Below, one piece after another: positions 51,055 to 59,801 of a stretch of 64,000 nucleotides of DNA. The DNA is from Acidobacteriota bacterium (GTDB lineage: Bacteria; Acidobacteriota; Terriglobia; Bryobacterales; Bryobacteraceae): NCBI GenBank assembly GCA_016185425.1, contig JACPNQ010000034.1, positions 434,001 through 498,000 on the forward strand. The letters are read 5' to 3'. The notes beneath the pieces are model-generated. The model was not told the DNA's origin, ran no database searches, and saw nothing but the letters and a program-made list of their open reading frames with translations. Both the position numbers and the translations under genes were made by a program. Within the stretch, counting starts at the first letter, position 1; every line of letters begins with the position of its first letter.

Positions 51055-52711
51055 TGCTTTTCCTCATCTCTTCGGCCAGGTATTCGCTCATGCGCATGGC
51101 GAGCGCGACGATGGACAGCGTGGGGTTCTTGTCAGGGTTCGAAACGAACGGCGCGGCGTCGGCAACGAACAGATTCTTCACATCATGTGCCTGCTGATAC
51201 TTGTTGAGCGCGGATTTGCGCGGATCGTTGCCCATGCGAATCGTGCCGACTTCGTGGATCACTTCTCCGCCGGTTGTGATGGACCCCGAAGAAATCGTGC
51301 CGGGCCGTCCGCCGAGCGTGGTGATGATATCGGTGAATGTCTTCCGCATGTGGGCTGACTGCCGCTGCTCGTGCTCCGACCAATTGAAATGAAAGCGCAG
51401 CACGGGTATGCCGTATTCGTCGGTGACGGAGGGATCGATCTCGCAGTAGCTCTTTTCGTTGGGGATCATTTCGCCGCGGCCGGTGAAGCCGATGTAGGTG
51501 CCGTAGTCGTGGCGGATGTGTTGCTTCAGCGCCGCGCCGTACGTAGGATAACGATTTGCAGCCGATTGAAATGTGCCGAGGTGCGGCTGCGCGAAACCGC
51601 CGCCCATTTCCACGTGGTAGCCGCGAGGAAAGTCGAGCTTCTCACCGAAGAGCCACCAGGGGATGTACGTATGCATTCCGCGAATGCCGTCGGTGTCGTG
51701 GTGCATCAGTCCCTCAAGAGCAGGCACCTGGCCGCGGACGCTGAGGCCGACGGTGTCGGTGAGATAACGGCCGACAACGCCGCTCGAGTTCGCGAGGTTA
51801 TTGGAGTTGAGCAGCAGCCGGGCGCTTTCGCAAGCGCTGGCCGCGAGGACGACGACGCGGGCCTTCACCTGGCGTTCCTGGCGAGTGAATTTGTCGATGT
51901 AGGAGACGCCATCGACCTTGCCGTTCTTCACAAGAAGCTGACGCACCATCGCGTTAGTCCGGAGTTCGAGAAGGCCGGTTTTCAGTGCCGGGAAGATTTG
52001 GACCTGGCTCGATGAGTAGGCCGACGCCGTGAGGCATCCGCGCCCGCAGTGGCCGCAATAGTGGCAAGCGGCGCGGCCGTTCAGCGCCTTGGTCAGCATT
52101 GCCTTGCGCGCGGGGATAACCGGGATGCCGAGCTTCGCGCAGGCCTTCTGTATCAGCACTTCATGCACGCGCGGCGCGGGCGGCGGCTGGAAGATGCCGT
52201 CGGGCGCGGTACGCAATCCCTCCTTCGTGCCATGCACGCCGACGAAGGCTTCGGCCTTATCGTAATAGGGCGCTACGTCGGCGTACGAGATAGGCCAGTC
52301 GTCGCCGAGACCGTCCGTCGAGTAGGGTTTAAAGTCGTAATCCGAGAAGCGCAGAAAAATGCGGCCGAAGTGGTTCGTACGGCCGCCGACGATGCGCGAA
52401 CGGAACCACGCGAACTTGTCGCCAGGCGCAACAGTGTAAGGCTCGCCGGGGATATCCCAGTAGCCGTTCGGCGCTTCAAAGTAGCCGTACTTCATCCCGC
52501 CGAAGTAATAGCGGCCATCATCGCCCGCGCCCCGGTGCGGCACCTGCCAAGGCATGAGATGTTCCTTGAAATCCTTCGAGGGATTTAACGGGCCGCCGGC
52601 CTCAAGGAGAAGCACCTTGACGCCCATTTTTGTGAGTGTATGTACGACGGTACCGCCACCTGCCCCGGAGCCAATGACAACAACGTCGTATGCGGTTTCG
52701 GATTTCTGCAT
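51047..52711 (-). CDS. GMC family FAD oxidoreductase with Cys cluster
   Basis: A 554-residue flavoprotein. FAD binding: VVVIGSGAGGGTVVHTLTKMGVKVLLLEAG; substrate-side motifs FAWFRSRIVGGRTNHFGRIFLRF and the C-terminal NPTLSIVALAMRMSEYLAEEM; the catalytic His region is EVIHEVGTIRMG. Residues about 205-216 (CHYCGHCGRGC) form a Cys-x2-Cys-x2-Cys-x3-Cys cluster, as in relatives reported to hold an iron-sulphur cluster. No signal peptide, so co-export with the subunit-3 protein is expected. I chose the ATG at 52711, two bases after the receptor-4 stop; the long upstream extension lies in the receptor gene. It oxidises a sugar, polyol or sugar acid. Confidence 0.92.
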   Translation of the reverse strand: MQKSETAYDVVVIGSGAGGGTVVHTLTKMGVKVLLLEAGGPLNPSKDFKEHLMPWQVPHRGAGDDGRYYFGGMKYGYFEAPNGYWDIPGEPYTVAPGDKFAWFRSRIVGGRTNHFGRIFLRFSDYDFKPYSTDGLGDDWPISYADVAPYYDKAEAFVGVHGTKEGLRTAPDGIFQPPPAPRVHEVLIQKACAKLGIPVIPARKAMLTKALNGRAACHYCGHCGRGCLTASAYSSSQVQIFPALKTGLLELRTNAMVRQLLVKNGKVDGVSYIDKFTRQERQVKARVVVLAASACESARLLLNSNNLANSSGVVGRYLTDTVGLSVRGQVPALEGLMHHDTDGIRGMHTYIPWWLFGEKLDFPRGYHVEMGGGFAQPHLGTFQSAANRYPTYGAALKQHIRHDYGTYIGFTGRGEMIPNEKSYCEIDPSVTDEYGIPVLRFHFNWSEHEQRQSAHMRKTFTDIITTLGGRPGTISSGSITTGGEVIHEVGTIRMGNDPRKSALNKYQQAHDVKNLFVADAAPFVSNPDKNPTLSIVALAMRMSEYLAEEMRKSNV

Positions 52712-52713
52712 GC

Positions 52714-55700
52714 CTAAAAGATTAGTTTTAGCGCAACCTGGAGCTGGCGCGGCGTGTTCTGCTGCGCCGTGATCTGGCCGAATGCGGTGGCGCCCGCAGT
52801 GGTGTTTGGTGCAGCGAACTGCACGCGATTGAAGGCGTTGAACGATTCGAAGCGGAACTGCGCGCGGATGGACTCGCGGATCTGAAAGTTTTTGAAGAGG
52901 GACAGATCGTAATTGGCTGTACCCTGCGTGCGGAAGTCCGGCGTAGTGCGGGAACTGTTGCCGTAGGTGAACGCGGGGGGAACGGCGAAGGCGGAGGTAT
53001 CGAACCAACGATTCAGCCGATCCTGTGCGGGGCCGGAGAGTTCCGTGCCGGTAGCGATTCGGTTGGGCCGCACGCCGCCGATGGAGCCCGTGACGAGCGG
53101 GAAGCCGCTTTGGAAGCTGCCGATTCCGTTGATCTGCCAGTTGCCGATGAGGAGGCCGGCGAACCTCGGCAGGTTGTGGCCGAGCAATTTGCCGCGGCCG
53201 AAGGGAAGTTCATACATACCCGAAAGGACGAGGCGCTTTGAGACATCCTGCGGGTCGAGCGACCGTTCCAGGCGGAGGTTGGTGTGATCGAGAATGCCCG
53301 CCGTGGGGCCGGAGCCGTCCTGGCCCGTGTCGTTGATATTCTTCGCGGCAGTGAATGCGCCCAGGACCGTAAAGCCTTTGGCGAACCGCCTCTCCACGCG
53401 CAGTTGGAAGGAGTGGTACATGGAGTTGCCGATCGTTGCGTTGACGGCGGTGACTTGCGTGTACTGCGGATAGGGGCGCAGAAGCTGGCCGCGTTGCACG
53501 GTGCGCTGGCTAAGGGTGCTGGTGGGGTCGATGATGACTCCGAAGAATGGGTTCTCGACGAGCTGATTGTTCACGGCGCCAAGAGCAATTTGTGCGGCGG
53601 TGAGGTCGTTCAGATTGATCGCGCCGAACTGTGTCTTGTTGCCCTTGTTGGCGGCGTATGTTGCTTCGACGATCAGGTCCTTGCCTACGCTGCGCTGAAT
53701 GGAGAAGTTCCAGTTCTGAAAGTAAGGCGTGACCAAGCCGATGATAGCCGAGCGTTGCGCTTGGCCGAGCTGCACTCCAGGCGTCAACTGGCTGCCGGTG
53801 AGCGGCGGATTGGTGCCGCCAGGGAAAGGATTCGAGACGTTGACGATCGGCGTGATGCCGTCGAGGGACGTATTGATATTGGTGACGCCGGTGAAGCCAT
53901 CGACGAAGCCACCGCCGGGGCCGGAGGCATCGGTTGGAGAGAGGCCGAAGAAGATGCCGTAGCCGGCGCGGACGGTAGTGCGATCGTTGAGCTGATAGGC
54001 GAGCCCGATCCGCGGCGCGAAGTTGTTTTTGTCAACCCGATAGAGCGGGCGGCCGGCGCCGTTGACAGCGGAGAATGTCATCGCGCCCTTCAGATTCGGG
54101 AACCCGGGGACGCGGCCAGCGATGGGAGACGCGGCGTTGAAGTCGAAGATGCTCGCGCGGTCATAACGTTCGGTGCGAGCAAAGTTGAGATCGTAACGGA
54201 TACCGGCGTTGACGGTGAGCTTGCGGGTCATCTTGTAGTCTTCCTGCAGATAAAAGGCCCAATAGCTCGACTTGGAGGCGATGGCGGGATCGGTGGCGAT
54301 GACGCCGCTCGGGATGCCAAGAAGAAATGTCGCATAACCGTAGCCGCCGGTTGCCGTTGCCTGGAAGGGATTCGGGCCCTGTGTGAAGTTCTGCGCGAAG
54401 TTGAGATTGCCGCTGGCGCGCGTGTTTTGAAGCTGATTGATGAAGAAGGTGCGGAAGTCGGCGCCGCCTTTTAAGGTGTGTTTGCCGGCGATCTTGGTGA
54501 GTGAGGCCTGGACGGAGTGGCTGAGCTGCGTGGAGTAGTTCTGGTTGCCGTTGCCGATGCCGGACATGGAGGAGATGGTTGTGGGCGGAATAGCGCGTAC
54601 CTGTTGCGCGTCGCGGAAATTCGCGGCAATCCCGATCGTGGTGACGTCGAAGCCGTCGCTCCATGCCGTACGTGTGCCGAACATGCGGGAGATACCGTAA
54701 TTGACGTTGAGAATGAGCGTGGGGCTGAACGTGTAAGTGTCCTGCAGCGTGAAGGAGTGGCGGCGCTGTGTGAGCGGAGGATTGGAAGAGTTGCCAATGT
54801 TGCCGAAATAGTTCGGCTCCCCGACGAACGGATATTGAACGGAGTACCGGCCGAAGAGTTTGTGACGATCGGAGAGGTTGTGATCCAGGCGGATGTCGCC
54901 GGAATCGGTGACGTTTTTCCGCGAAGCGCCGATGTCGAGATTACCGACAAGGCGAGTGTTGGTGGGAGCGGGGAAGTACTGGGCGAGCGCGCGGGAAGTA
55001 TTACTGATGCGGCCGGAGGGGACGACATTGCCGGGAAAGGGAGAGCGGGTGAAGTTGCCGGCGGAGACTTCGCGGAGGGTTGCCGGATCGTAGACCACGA
55101 TGAGCGCGGCCGCGGAAGTAGTGGTGCGGGAAAAGTCGCCCGCGCGCTCGAGAACCGTTGGAACGGTGAAGTTGGAGGTGGCTAGCTGCGATTCGCGAAA
55201 GCCCTCGTAATCGATGAAAAAGAAGGTGCGGTCACGGCCTTTATAGAGCTTGGGCAGCACCAGTGGCCCGCCGAGCGTGAAGCCGAATTGATTCCGGCGA
55301 AGCGCGCCGATGGGTACGCCGCCGCGATTGGCGAAGAAGCTGTTTGCGTCCATCTTTGAATTACGAAGGAATTCGTAGACGGTGCCGTGAAGCCGGTTGG
55401 TGCCGGACTTGGTGACGACGCTGATGACACCGCCGTTGAACCGGCCGAACTCGGCGGAGAGGGCGTTCGTTTCGACTTTGAATTCACTGACGGCATCCAC
55501 ACTCGGTGTGTAGATCAGGAAGTTGTTTCGCGCGCCGTTGCGGGGCGTGGTGTTGGGCATGCCGTCGACGGTGACTTCACTGGTGAAGTTGCTGGCTCCG
55601 TTGATGGAAGGGACGCTCCCGCCAAGGTGGACAAAACCGGCCGATGGAGTGGGAAGGACGCCCGGCGACAGCGCGGCGAGTGAGAAGGGTTCGCGGCCGT

Positions 55701-56127
55701 TGAGCGGGAGTTCGATAATGCGGCGATTCTCGATGACTTGGCCTAGCGTAGCGTTGGTAGTATTGACGAGAGGCGCGGTGGCATCGACAGTGACCCGTTC
55801 CGTTGCCGCTCCGATTTCGAGCTTGAGATCCAGCGACACGCGGTCGGAAACCTGGAGCAGAACATTGTCGCGCGTGGCCGGCTTGAAGCCGGACTTGATG
55901 ACTTCAACGCGGTAGGTGCCGGGTGGCAACAGCGGGAAGGAGTAGAGGCCGGAATCGGATGTGGTGAAGCGGCGGGTGATGTTGGTGGCGGAGTTGGTGA
56001 TAGCGACTTCGGCGCCAGGAACCGCGGCGCCGGAGGAGTCCGAGATCAGACCTTGGAGGGTGGCGGTGGACGACTGAGCGAGGGCCGCCACGGCCAGGAG
56101 CGGGACGAGGGCGAGAAGGCGCGACAT
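52714..56127 (-). CDS. Oar-type TonB-dependent receptor (receptor 4)
   Basis: A 1137-residue outer-membrane receptor. Signal MSRLLALVPLLAVAALAQ, regulatory-like domain ATLQGLISDSSGAAVPGAEVAITNSATNITRRFTTSDSGLYSF, plug (YTPSVDAVSEFKVETNALSAEFGRFNGGVISVVTKSGTN) and barrel ending RQLQVALKLIF. It is the first gene of the operon with the GMC oxidoreductase. The ATG directly follows a GntR-type operator and there is no Shine-Dalgarno; a TTGACA promoter puts transcription start about ten bases upstream, so the message is nearly leaderless. It presumably imports the substrate or a precursor of the operon. Confidence 0.92.
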   Translation of the reverse strand: MSRLLALVPLLAVAALAQSSTATLQGLISDSSGAAVPGAEVAITNSATNITRRFTTSDSGLYSFPLLPPGTYRVEVIKSGFKPATRDNVLLQVSDRVSLDLKLEIGAATERVTVDATAPLVNTTNATLGQVIENRRIIELPLNGREPFSLAALSPGVLPTPSAGFVHLGGSVPSINGASNFTSEVTVDGMPNTTPRNGARNNFLIYTPSVDAVSEFKVETNALSAEFGRFNGGVISVVTKSGTNRLHGTVYEFLRNSKMDANSFFANRGGVPIGALRRNQFGFTLGGPLVLPKLYKGRDRTFFFIDYEGFRESQLATSNFTVPTVLERAGDFSRTTTSAAALIVVYDPATLREVSAGNFTRSPFPGNVVPSGRISNTSRALAQYFPAPTNTRLVGNLDIGASRKNVTDSGDIRLDHNLSDRHKLFGRYSVQYPFVGEPNYFGNIGNSSNPPLTQRRHSFTLQDTYTFSPTLILNVNYGISRMFGTRTAWSDGFDVTTIGIAANFRDAQQVRAIPPTTISSMSGIGNGNQNYSTQLSHSVQASLTKIAGKHTLKGGADFRTFFINQLQNTRASGNLNFAQNFTQGPNPFQATATGGYGYATFLLGIPSGVIATDPAIASKSSYWAFYLQEDYKMTRKLTVNAGIRYDLNFARTERYDRASIFDFNAASPIAGRVPGFPNLKGAMTFSAVNGAGRPLYRVDKNNFAPRIGLAYQLNDRTTVRAGYGIFFGLSPTDASGPGGGFVDGFTGVTNINTSLDGITPIVNVSNPFPGGTNPPLTGSQLTPGVQLGQAQRSAIIGLVTPYFQNWNFSIQRSVGKDLIVEATYAANKGNKTQFGAINLNDLTAAQIALGAVNNQLVENPFFGVIIDPTSTLSQRTVQRGQLLRPYPQYTQVTAVNATIGNSMYHSFQLRVERRFAKGFTVLGAFTAAKNINDTGQDGSGPTAGILDHTNLRLERSLDPQDVSKRLVLSGMYELPFGRGKLLGHNLPRFAGLLIGNWQINGIGSFQSGFPLVTGSIGGVRPNRIATGTELSGPAQDRLNRWFDTSAFAVPPAFTYGNSSRTTPDFRTQGTANYDLSLFKNFQIRESIRAQFRFESFNAFNRVQFAAPNTTAGATAFGQITAQQNTPRQLQVALKLIF

Positions 56128-56141
56128 AGCTGATGTATCAG
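56128..56141. promoter_or_regulatory. GntR-type operator copy 1, touching the receptor-4 start codon
   Basis: AGCTGATGTATCAG contains the inverted repeat CTGAT-GT-ATCAG. It begins directly after the receptor ATG (56125-56127) and covers the predicted transcription start. An identical 14-mer lies 59 bases away at the regulator's start. Confidence 0.65.
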
Positions 56142-56143
56142 CG

Positions 56144-56173
56144 AATGTATTGCAGATCCTATGGCCGTGTCAA
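56144..56173 (-). promoter_or_regulatory. Predicted promoter of the receptor-4 operon
   Basis: On the minus strand a perfect -35 TTGACA (56173-56168), an 18-base spacer and TACATT (56149-56144) precede the operator. Transcription would begin inside operator copy 1, so a bound regulator should block initiation. Confidence 0.6.
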
Positions 56174-56186
56174 GCGAATTGTTGTA

Positions 56187-56200
56187 AGCTGATGTATCAG
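56187..56200. promoter_or_regulatory. GntR-type operator copy 2, overlapping the regulator start codon
   Basis: An exact second copy of AGCTGATGTATCAG whose last base is the first base of the regulator's GTG start codon (56200). Suggests autoregulation. Confidence 0.65.
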
Positions 56201-56901
56201 TGAGACCGCAAAGAAACACGCAAAGCCTGTCCGAGATGGTTTACAAGAATTTGCGGATTCGAATCCTCTCGGGGCAGATTCCGCTCGGGACGCCGTTGTC
56301 GCGGCGGCAGGTGGCGAGCGAATTCGGCGTCAGTATCGTCCCCGTGGGAGAGGCGCTGCAACGGCTGCAAACTGAGGAGCTGGTGGAAAGCCGGCCGCGC
56401 GTCGGCACGCGTGTGCGAATACCGGCGGCCGATGACGTGCGCGGTTACTATACCGTACGCGAAGCCCTGGAGACCCATTCGGCACGCTTGTTTGCGGAGA
56501 AGGCGAGCCGGGCGGAGAAGGAAGAGATTGCGGGATTGGCGGCGTGGCTGGACAAGGAATACACCAGAGCGGGGAAGGGGAAGCTAACGGCGGAGGAGAT
56601 TTACGAACTGCACCAGCGGCATCTCCGGTTCCACATGCGAGTGGCGGAGTGTACCGGTTGCCGGGCATTGGCGCAGGCGATGGAACGGAACCATGTGCTG
56701 ACGCTGAACTGGCTCTACGACACGGCGGCGGACTGGCACCAGTTGCCGCCGCGTTTTCACGCCTCGCTCGCCGAGGCGTTGGCCGCGGGCGACCCGTTTC
56801 AGGCGAGCGAGGCGATGAGAAGCCATGTGACGTTTGGGCGCGAGGAGCTATTGGAAAAGCTCGACAAGCGGCTGCGGCACATGGAAGTGATGACGGCTTA
56901 G
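56200..56901 (+). CDS. GntR/FadR-type transcriptional regulator
   Basis: A 233-residue regulator. The winged helix (about 10-75) is LSEMVYKNLRIRILSGQIPLGTPLSRRQVASEFGVSIVPVGEALQRLQTEELVESRPRVGTRVR; the C-terminal all-helical FCD domain (about 85-222) contains LHQRHLRFHMRVAECTGCRALAQAM, which carries the His residues that bind metal or carboxylate ligands in the family. The GTG start lies on an operator; an ATG 36 bases downstream (MVYKNL) is an alternative. It most likely represses the divergent receptor/oxidoreductase operon and itself, releasing on a sugar acid or similar effector, but the ligand is not known. Confidence 0.9.
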   Translation: MRPQRNTQSLSEMVYKNLRIRILSGQIPLGTPLSRRQVASEFGVSIVPVGEALQRLQTEELVESRPRVGTRVRIPAADDVRGYYTVREALETHSARLFAEKASRAEKEEIAGLAAWLDKEYTRAGKGKLTAEEIYELHQRHLRFHMRVAECTGCRALAQAMERNHVLTLNWLYDTAADWHQLPPRFHASLAEALAAGDPFQASEAMRSHVTFGREELLEKLDKRLRHMEVMTA

Positions 56902-56903
56902 GC

Positions 56904-57401
56904 CTACTTCGCCGCGAATTCGACGAGTTCGGAAACGGTCTCCGACTTCATCGCGCCTGACGTTTTGGTCACTGATTTCACCGCTCCGCCGGGGACGGCT
57001 TCGCTGGTGCAGACGCGGGAGTTGGTCTTCGAGCCGTTCGTGGTCGTCTCCATTTCGATGCACTTGCAGGCAAGCGATTTGCCGGCGACGGCGATGGTCT
57101 CGTTGACCGGCGTGACCGGCTTGACTTGTGCTGTGTTGCCAGGCGTTGCTGCGGCCTTCAACGGAATGTTCATCTTGGTTTTGTTGGTTTGGCCCATCGC
57201 CTTCGTTTCCACTTCAACAACGGCGTTGTTGGCATCAACACTGATCAACGTCTGCGTGATTTCGCTGACCATTTTGGTGGGGCCCATCATCATGGTGGAC
57301 TTCATCTTGGCGTAGCTGCCCGGTTTAAAGCTCGCCCAGGGGTGCTTGTCCGCCGCCGCAAGAGGCATCAGGAAAAGCAAAGTTGTAGCTAAGGTGCGCA
57401 T
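56904..57401 (-). CDS. Secreted hypothetical protein
   Basis: A 165-residue exported protein starting at 57401 with GGAGAG upstream (signal MRTLATTLLFLMPLAAA). The mature part begins DKHPWASFKPGSYAKMKSTMMMG, is rich in Met, Thr and Lys, and has two Cys close together (SLACKCIEME) plus a third near the end (RVCTSEAVPGG). It reads like a small beta-structured lipocalin-like or unknown periplasmic protein; no family recognised. It converges with the regulator gene, whose stop is 2 bases away. Confidence 0.72.
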   Translation of the reverse strand: MRTLATTLLFLMPLAAADKHPWASFKPGSYAKMKSTMMMGPTKMVSEITQTLISVDANNAVVEVETKAMGQTNKTKMNIPLKAAATPGNTAQVKPVTPVNETIAVAGKSLACKCIEMETTTNGSKTNSRVCTSEAVPGGAVKSVTKTSGAMKSETVSELVEFAAK

Positions 57402-57451
57402 AGTGAGTGATCTCTCCGCTGGTACATTGCGCATTTCGCCCGCGAATATCG

Positions 57452-59719
57452 TCATTGGCCCGAAGAATTTCGGGAGGAGTGCGGCGCGAACCGGCAGAGC
57501 GCCACGCACAGGTCATCTCGCGAGACGGGTTTCGGAAGATGATCGTCCATACCCGCATCCAGGCAAAGCGATCGATCCTCCGGCGACACTCCGGCGGTAA
57601 GCGCAATGATCGGCGTGCGGCGGCGCGCGCCCTCCCAAGCCCGGATGCGCCGTGTCACCTCCAGGCCGTCCATGTCCGGCATTTGGACGTCCATCAGAAT
57701 GAGGTCGAATTCCCGCGAATCCACGATGGAAAGTGCGGCGACGCCGCCCGAAGCAGACTCAACAGTACAACCGAGCTTTTCGAGCAAGAGGTTGGCAAGG
57801 CGCAAGTTGACGGCGTTATCCTCCACTACTAGTACGCGAAGGCCCGCGGGCGGTGCGGGGATTTCCGCGGAGGGCGGCGGCCCTTCCTGCATCGCTTCGG
57901 CCGGGATACGGAACCAAAAAGTAGAACCGCTGCCGGTAGTGGAGCTGACGCCGATTTCCCCCGAAAGGGCTGTGACGATCTCCCTGCAAATGGCGAGCCC
58001 AAGACCGGATCCGCCAAACTGGCGGGCGGCGGAATCGTCAACCTGGTAGAACCGGTCGAAGACCAGGCTGAGTTTGTCCGGCGGTATGCCAATTCCCGTA
58101 TCGGTAACTGTGAACCGGTAATTGCCGGGGCTGTCGACCGAGAGGCGCAGCTCGATGCGGCCTGTACCCGTGAATTTGATGGCGTTGAACAGGAAGTTGA
58201 GCAGTACCTGGCGAACGCGGACTTGATCGGAGACAAGATAGGCCGGTACGGCTTGATCGACGGCGGCCGAAAGCGCCACACCCGCTGGGACCACTGTGCG
58301 AAGCGACCGGACCAAATCCTCCAGCAGCAACCTCGGGTCAAACGGCCCCGGGTGGAGGCGGATCTGACGAGCCTCAATGCGCGATAGCTCGAGAACGTCG
58401 TTAAGAATCGCAAGAAGCGAATGCGCGGAGTTGCGGACCGTCTCGGCGAACTCGCGCTGCGGCGGCGACAGCGGTGTGTCCAACAGTAGACCGGACATCC
58501 CAAGAATTGCATTCATGGGAGTACGGAGTTCGTGACTCATGTTGGCGACAAACCGCTGTTTCGCTTCGGCCGCCGCGGAGAGCTGCTTATTCTGCTCGCT
58601 AAGCTGGGCATGGGAAGTCGAAAGTTCGCGTTCCACCTTCCGGCGTTGCAGCATATTGGCAACCAGTCCGCCGATGATCACGAATTGCAGCACAACGAAC
58701 GCGGCGGCAAGCAGAATCCACGCTTGGTAACGTTCCATCGGACTGTCCTGCGCGAAGAGAAGTTGCGTTCCTGCGGGGAGCGGGTAACTGGATACGCCGA
58801 ACCGGTCCATCTGGCGCGCGTCGAATTGAATCAGGCTATCGTTGTCCTCGATTAACGGCACGTCGGCTGGCTTCGCGCCATTCAACACACGCAATGCCTG
58901 CGATGCAATGTAGCGGCCGTGTGTCATCCCGGTGCTGGCGGTACCCGCAATAAAACCCGGGCCGACTTGGCCCGCGAGTGCGTACACGGGGACTGGAGAG
59001 GCGGTGACGAGCCGCCGGTACGTAACTCCGTGGGGAACATAATTGCCTTCACGATCGCGAATCAGGCTTGTGAGAAAAACAAGATCGCCGGTTTGCAGGG
59101 TCTGCACGCCGCGAAAAATCCCGTCGATCGTCATCGTCTGCGAGTTGAGTGGCCGCAGCGTCCATGGAGAGGTTGCCGCGCGACGCGTTAGCGATTCGAC
59201 GAAATACCGGCTGAGCGGCGTTCCATCGCCGATGAGGACGATATTCCGGGTACCTGGATGGATGCGCAAGGCGAGGTCGAGCATCTCGTATTCATTGAAT
59301 ACTTCGATGACTCCTGTAAAGCGCTCGCGCGGCAGTGCGGCGATGAACGCGCGGTCGCTGACGCCGCCGAAGACCACGGGGGTATTGGGAAAAAGAGTAG
59401 CGTCGGCCGCCAGCATTCGTGTCGCGTCATCGTCGGTGGTGATGACCATGTCGAACTTAAGGCCAGCGTATCGTTTCTTGTAGCGAACGCGAAAGTCTTC
59501 AGCCGCTTCGCGATTGCGTACGGAATCGAGGTAATCGACCCAGGTATGAACTTCGATAGGCGCGTCCTGGAAACGGGCGTGGATTCCCCGGTTCTGATAG
59601 TCAGCCCATTCGGTGCCGGAGCGGTACGAGTGCAGGATGAAGACGTTCTTGGCCGAGGGCGAGGCAAAGAGCGAAACCGCTACTTCGAGCAGTCCCAGCA
59701 GAACCAGGATTCGGATCAT
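57452..59719 (-). CDS. Hybrid sensor histidine kinase/response regulator
   Basis: A 755-residue hybrid two-component protein. After a signal (about 1-20) comes a periplasmic domain (about 23-320) of the ABC-substrate-binding type (NVFILHSYRSGTEWADYQNRGI, FDMVITTDDDATRML, IVLIGDGTPLSRYF), a transmembrane helix (about 334-356), a HisKA domain with phospho-acceptor His396 in FVANMSHELRTPMN, an ATPase domain (NAIKFTGTG, DTGIGIPPDKLSLVFDRFYQ, GSGLGLAICREIV) and a receiver with the acceptor Asp in LILMDVQMPDMDG. The start at 59719 opens directly into the signal. The ligand may be a small solute in the periplasm. No separate output regulator is adjacent. Confidence 0.92.
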   Translation of the reverse strand: MIRILVLLGLLEVAVSLFASPSAKNVFILHSYRSGTEWADYQNRGIHARFQDAPIEVHTWVDYLDSVRNREAAEDFRVRYKKRYAGLKFDMVITTDDDATRMLAADATLFPNTPVVFGGVSDRAFIAALPRERFTGVIEVFNEYEMLDLALRIHPGTRNIVLIGDGTPLSRYFVESLTRRAATSPWTLRPLNSQTMTIDGIFRGVQTLQTGDLVFLTSLIRDREGNYVPHGVTYRRLVTASPVPVYALAGQVGPGFIAGTASTGMTHGRYIASQALRVLNGAKPADVPLIEDNDSLIQFDARQMDRFGVSSYPLPAGTQLLFAQDSPMERYQAWILLAAAFVVLQFVIIGGLVANMLQRRKVERELSTSHAQLSEQNKQLSAAAEAKQRFVANMSHELRTPMNAILGMSGLLLDTPLSPPQREFAETVRNSAHSLLAILNDVLELSRIEARQIRLHPGPFDPRLLLEDLVRSLRTVVPAGVALSAAVDQAVPAYLVSDQVRVRQVLLNFLFNAIKFTGTGRIELRLSVDSPGNYRFTVTDTGIGIPPDKLSLVFDRFYQVDDSAARQFGGSGLGLAICREIVTALSGEIGVSSTTGSGSTFWFRIPAEAMQEGPPPSAEIPAPPAGLRVLVVEDNAVNLRLANLLLEKLGCTVESASGGVAALSIVDSREFDLILMDVQMPDMDGLEVTRRIRAWEGARRRTPIIALTAGVSPEDRSLCLDAGMDDHLPKPVSRDDLCVALCRFAPHSSRNSSGQ

Positions 59720-59801
59720 ACAGCTTCGGGCAGCAGTTGGTACTTGTCTTGTCCCGTATTCTTCAGGGTAACTAATATTCGTTTCGTTCGTACAAGTTCC
59801 T

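Noticed and set aside
53284..54474. 396-codon plus-strand frame inside receptor 4
   Set aside because: Antisense to a well-supported receptor; composition is shadow-like.
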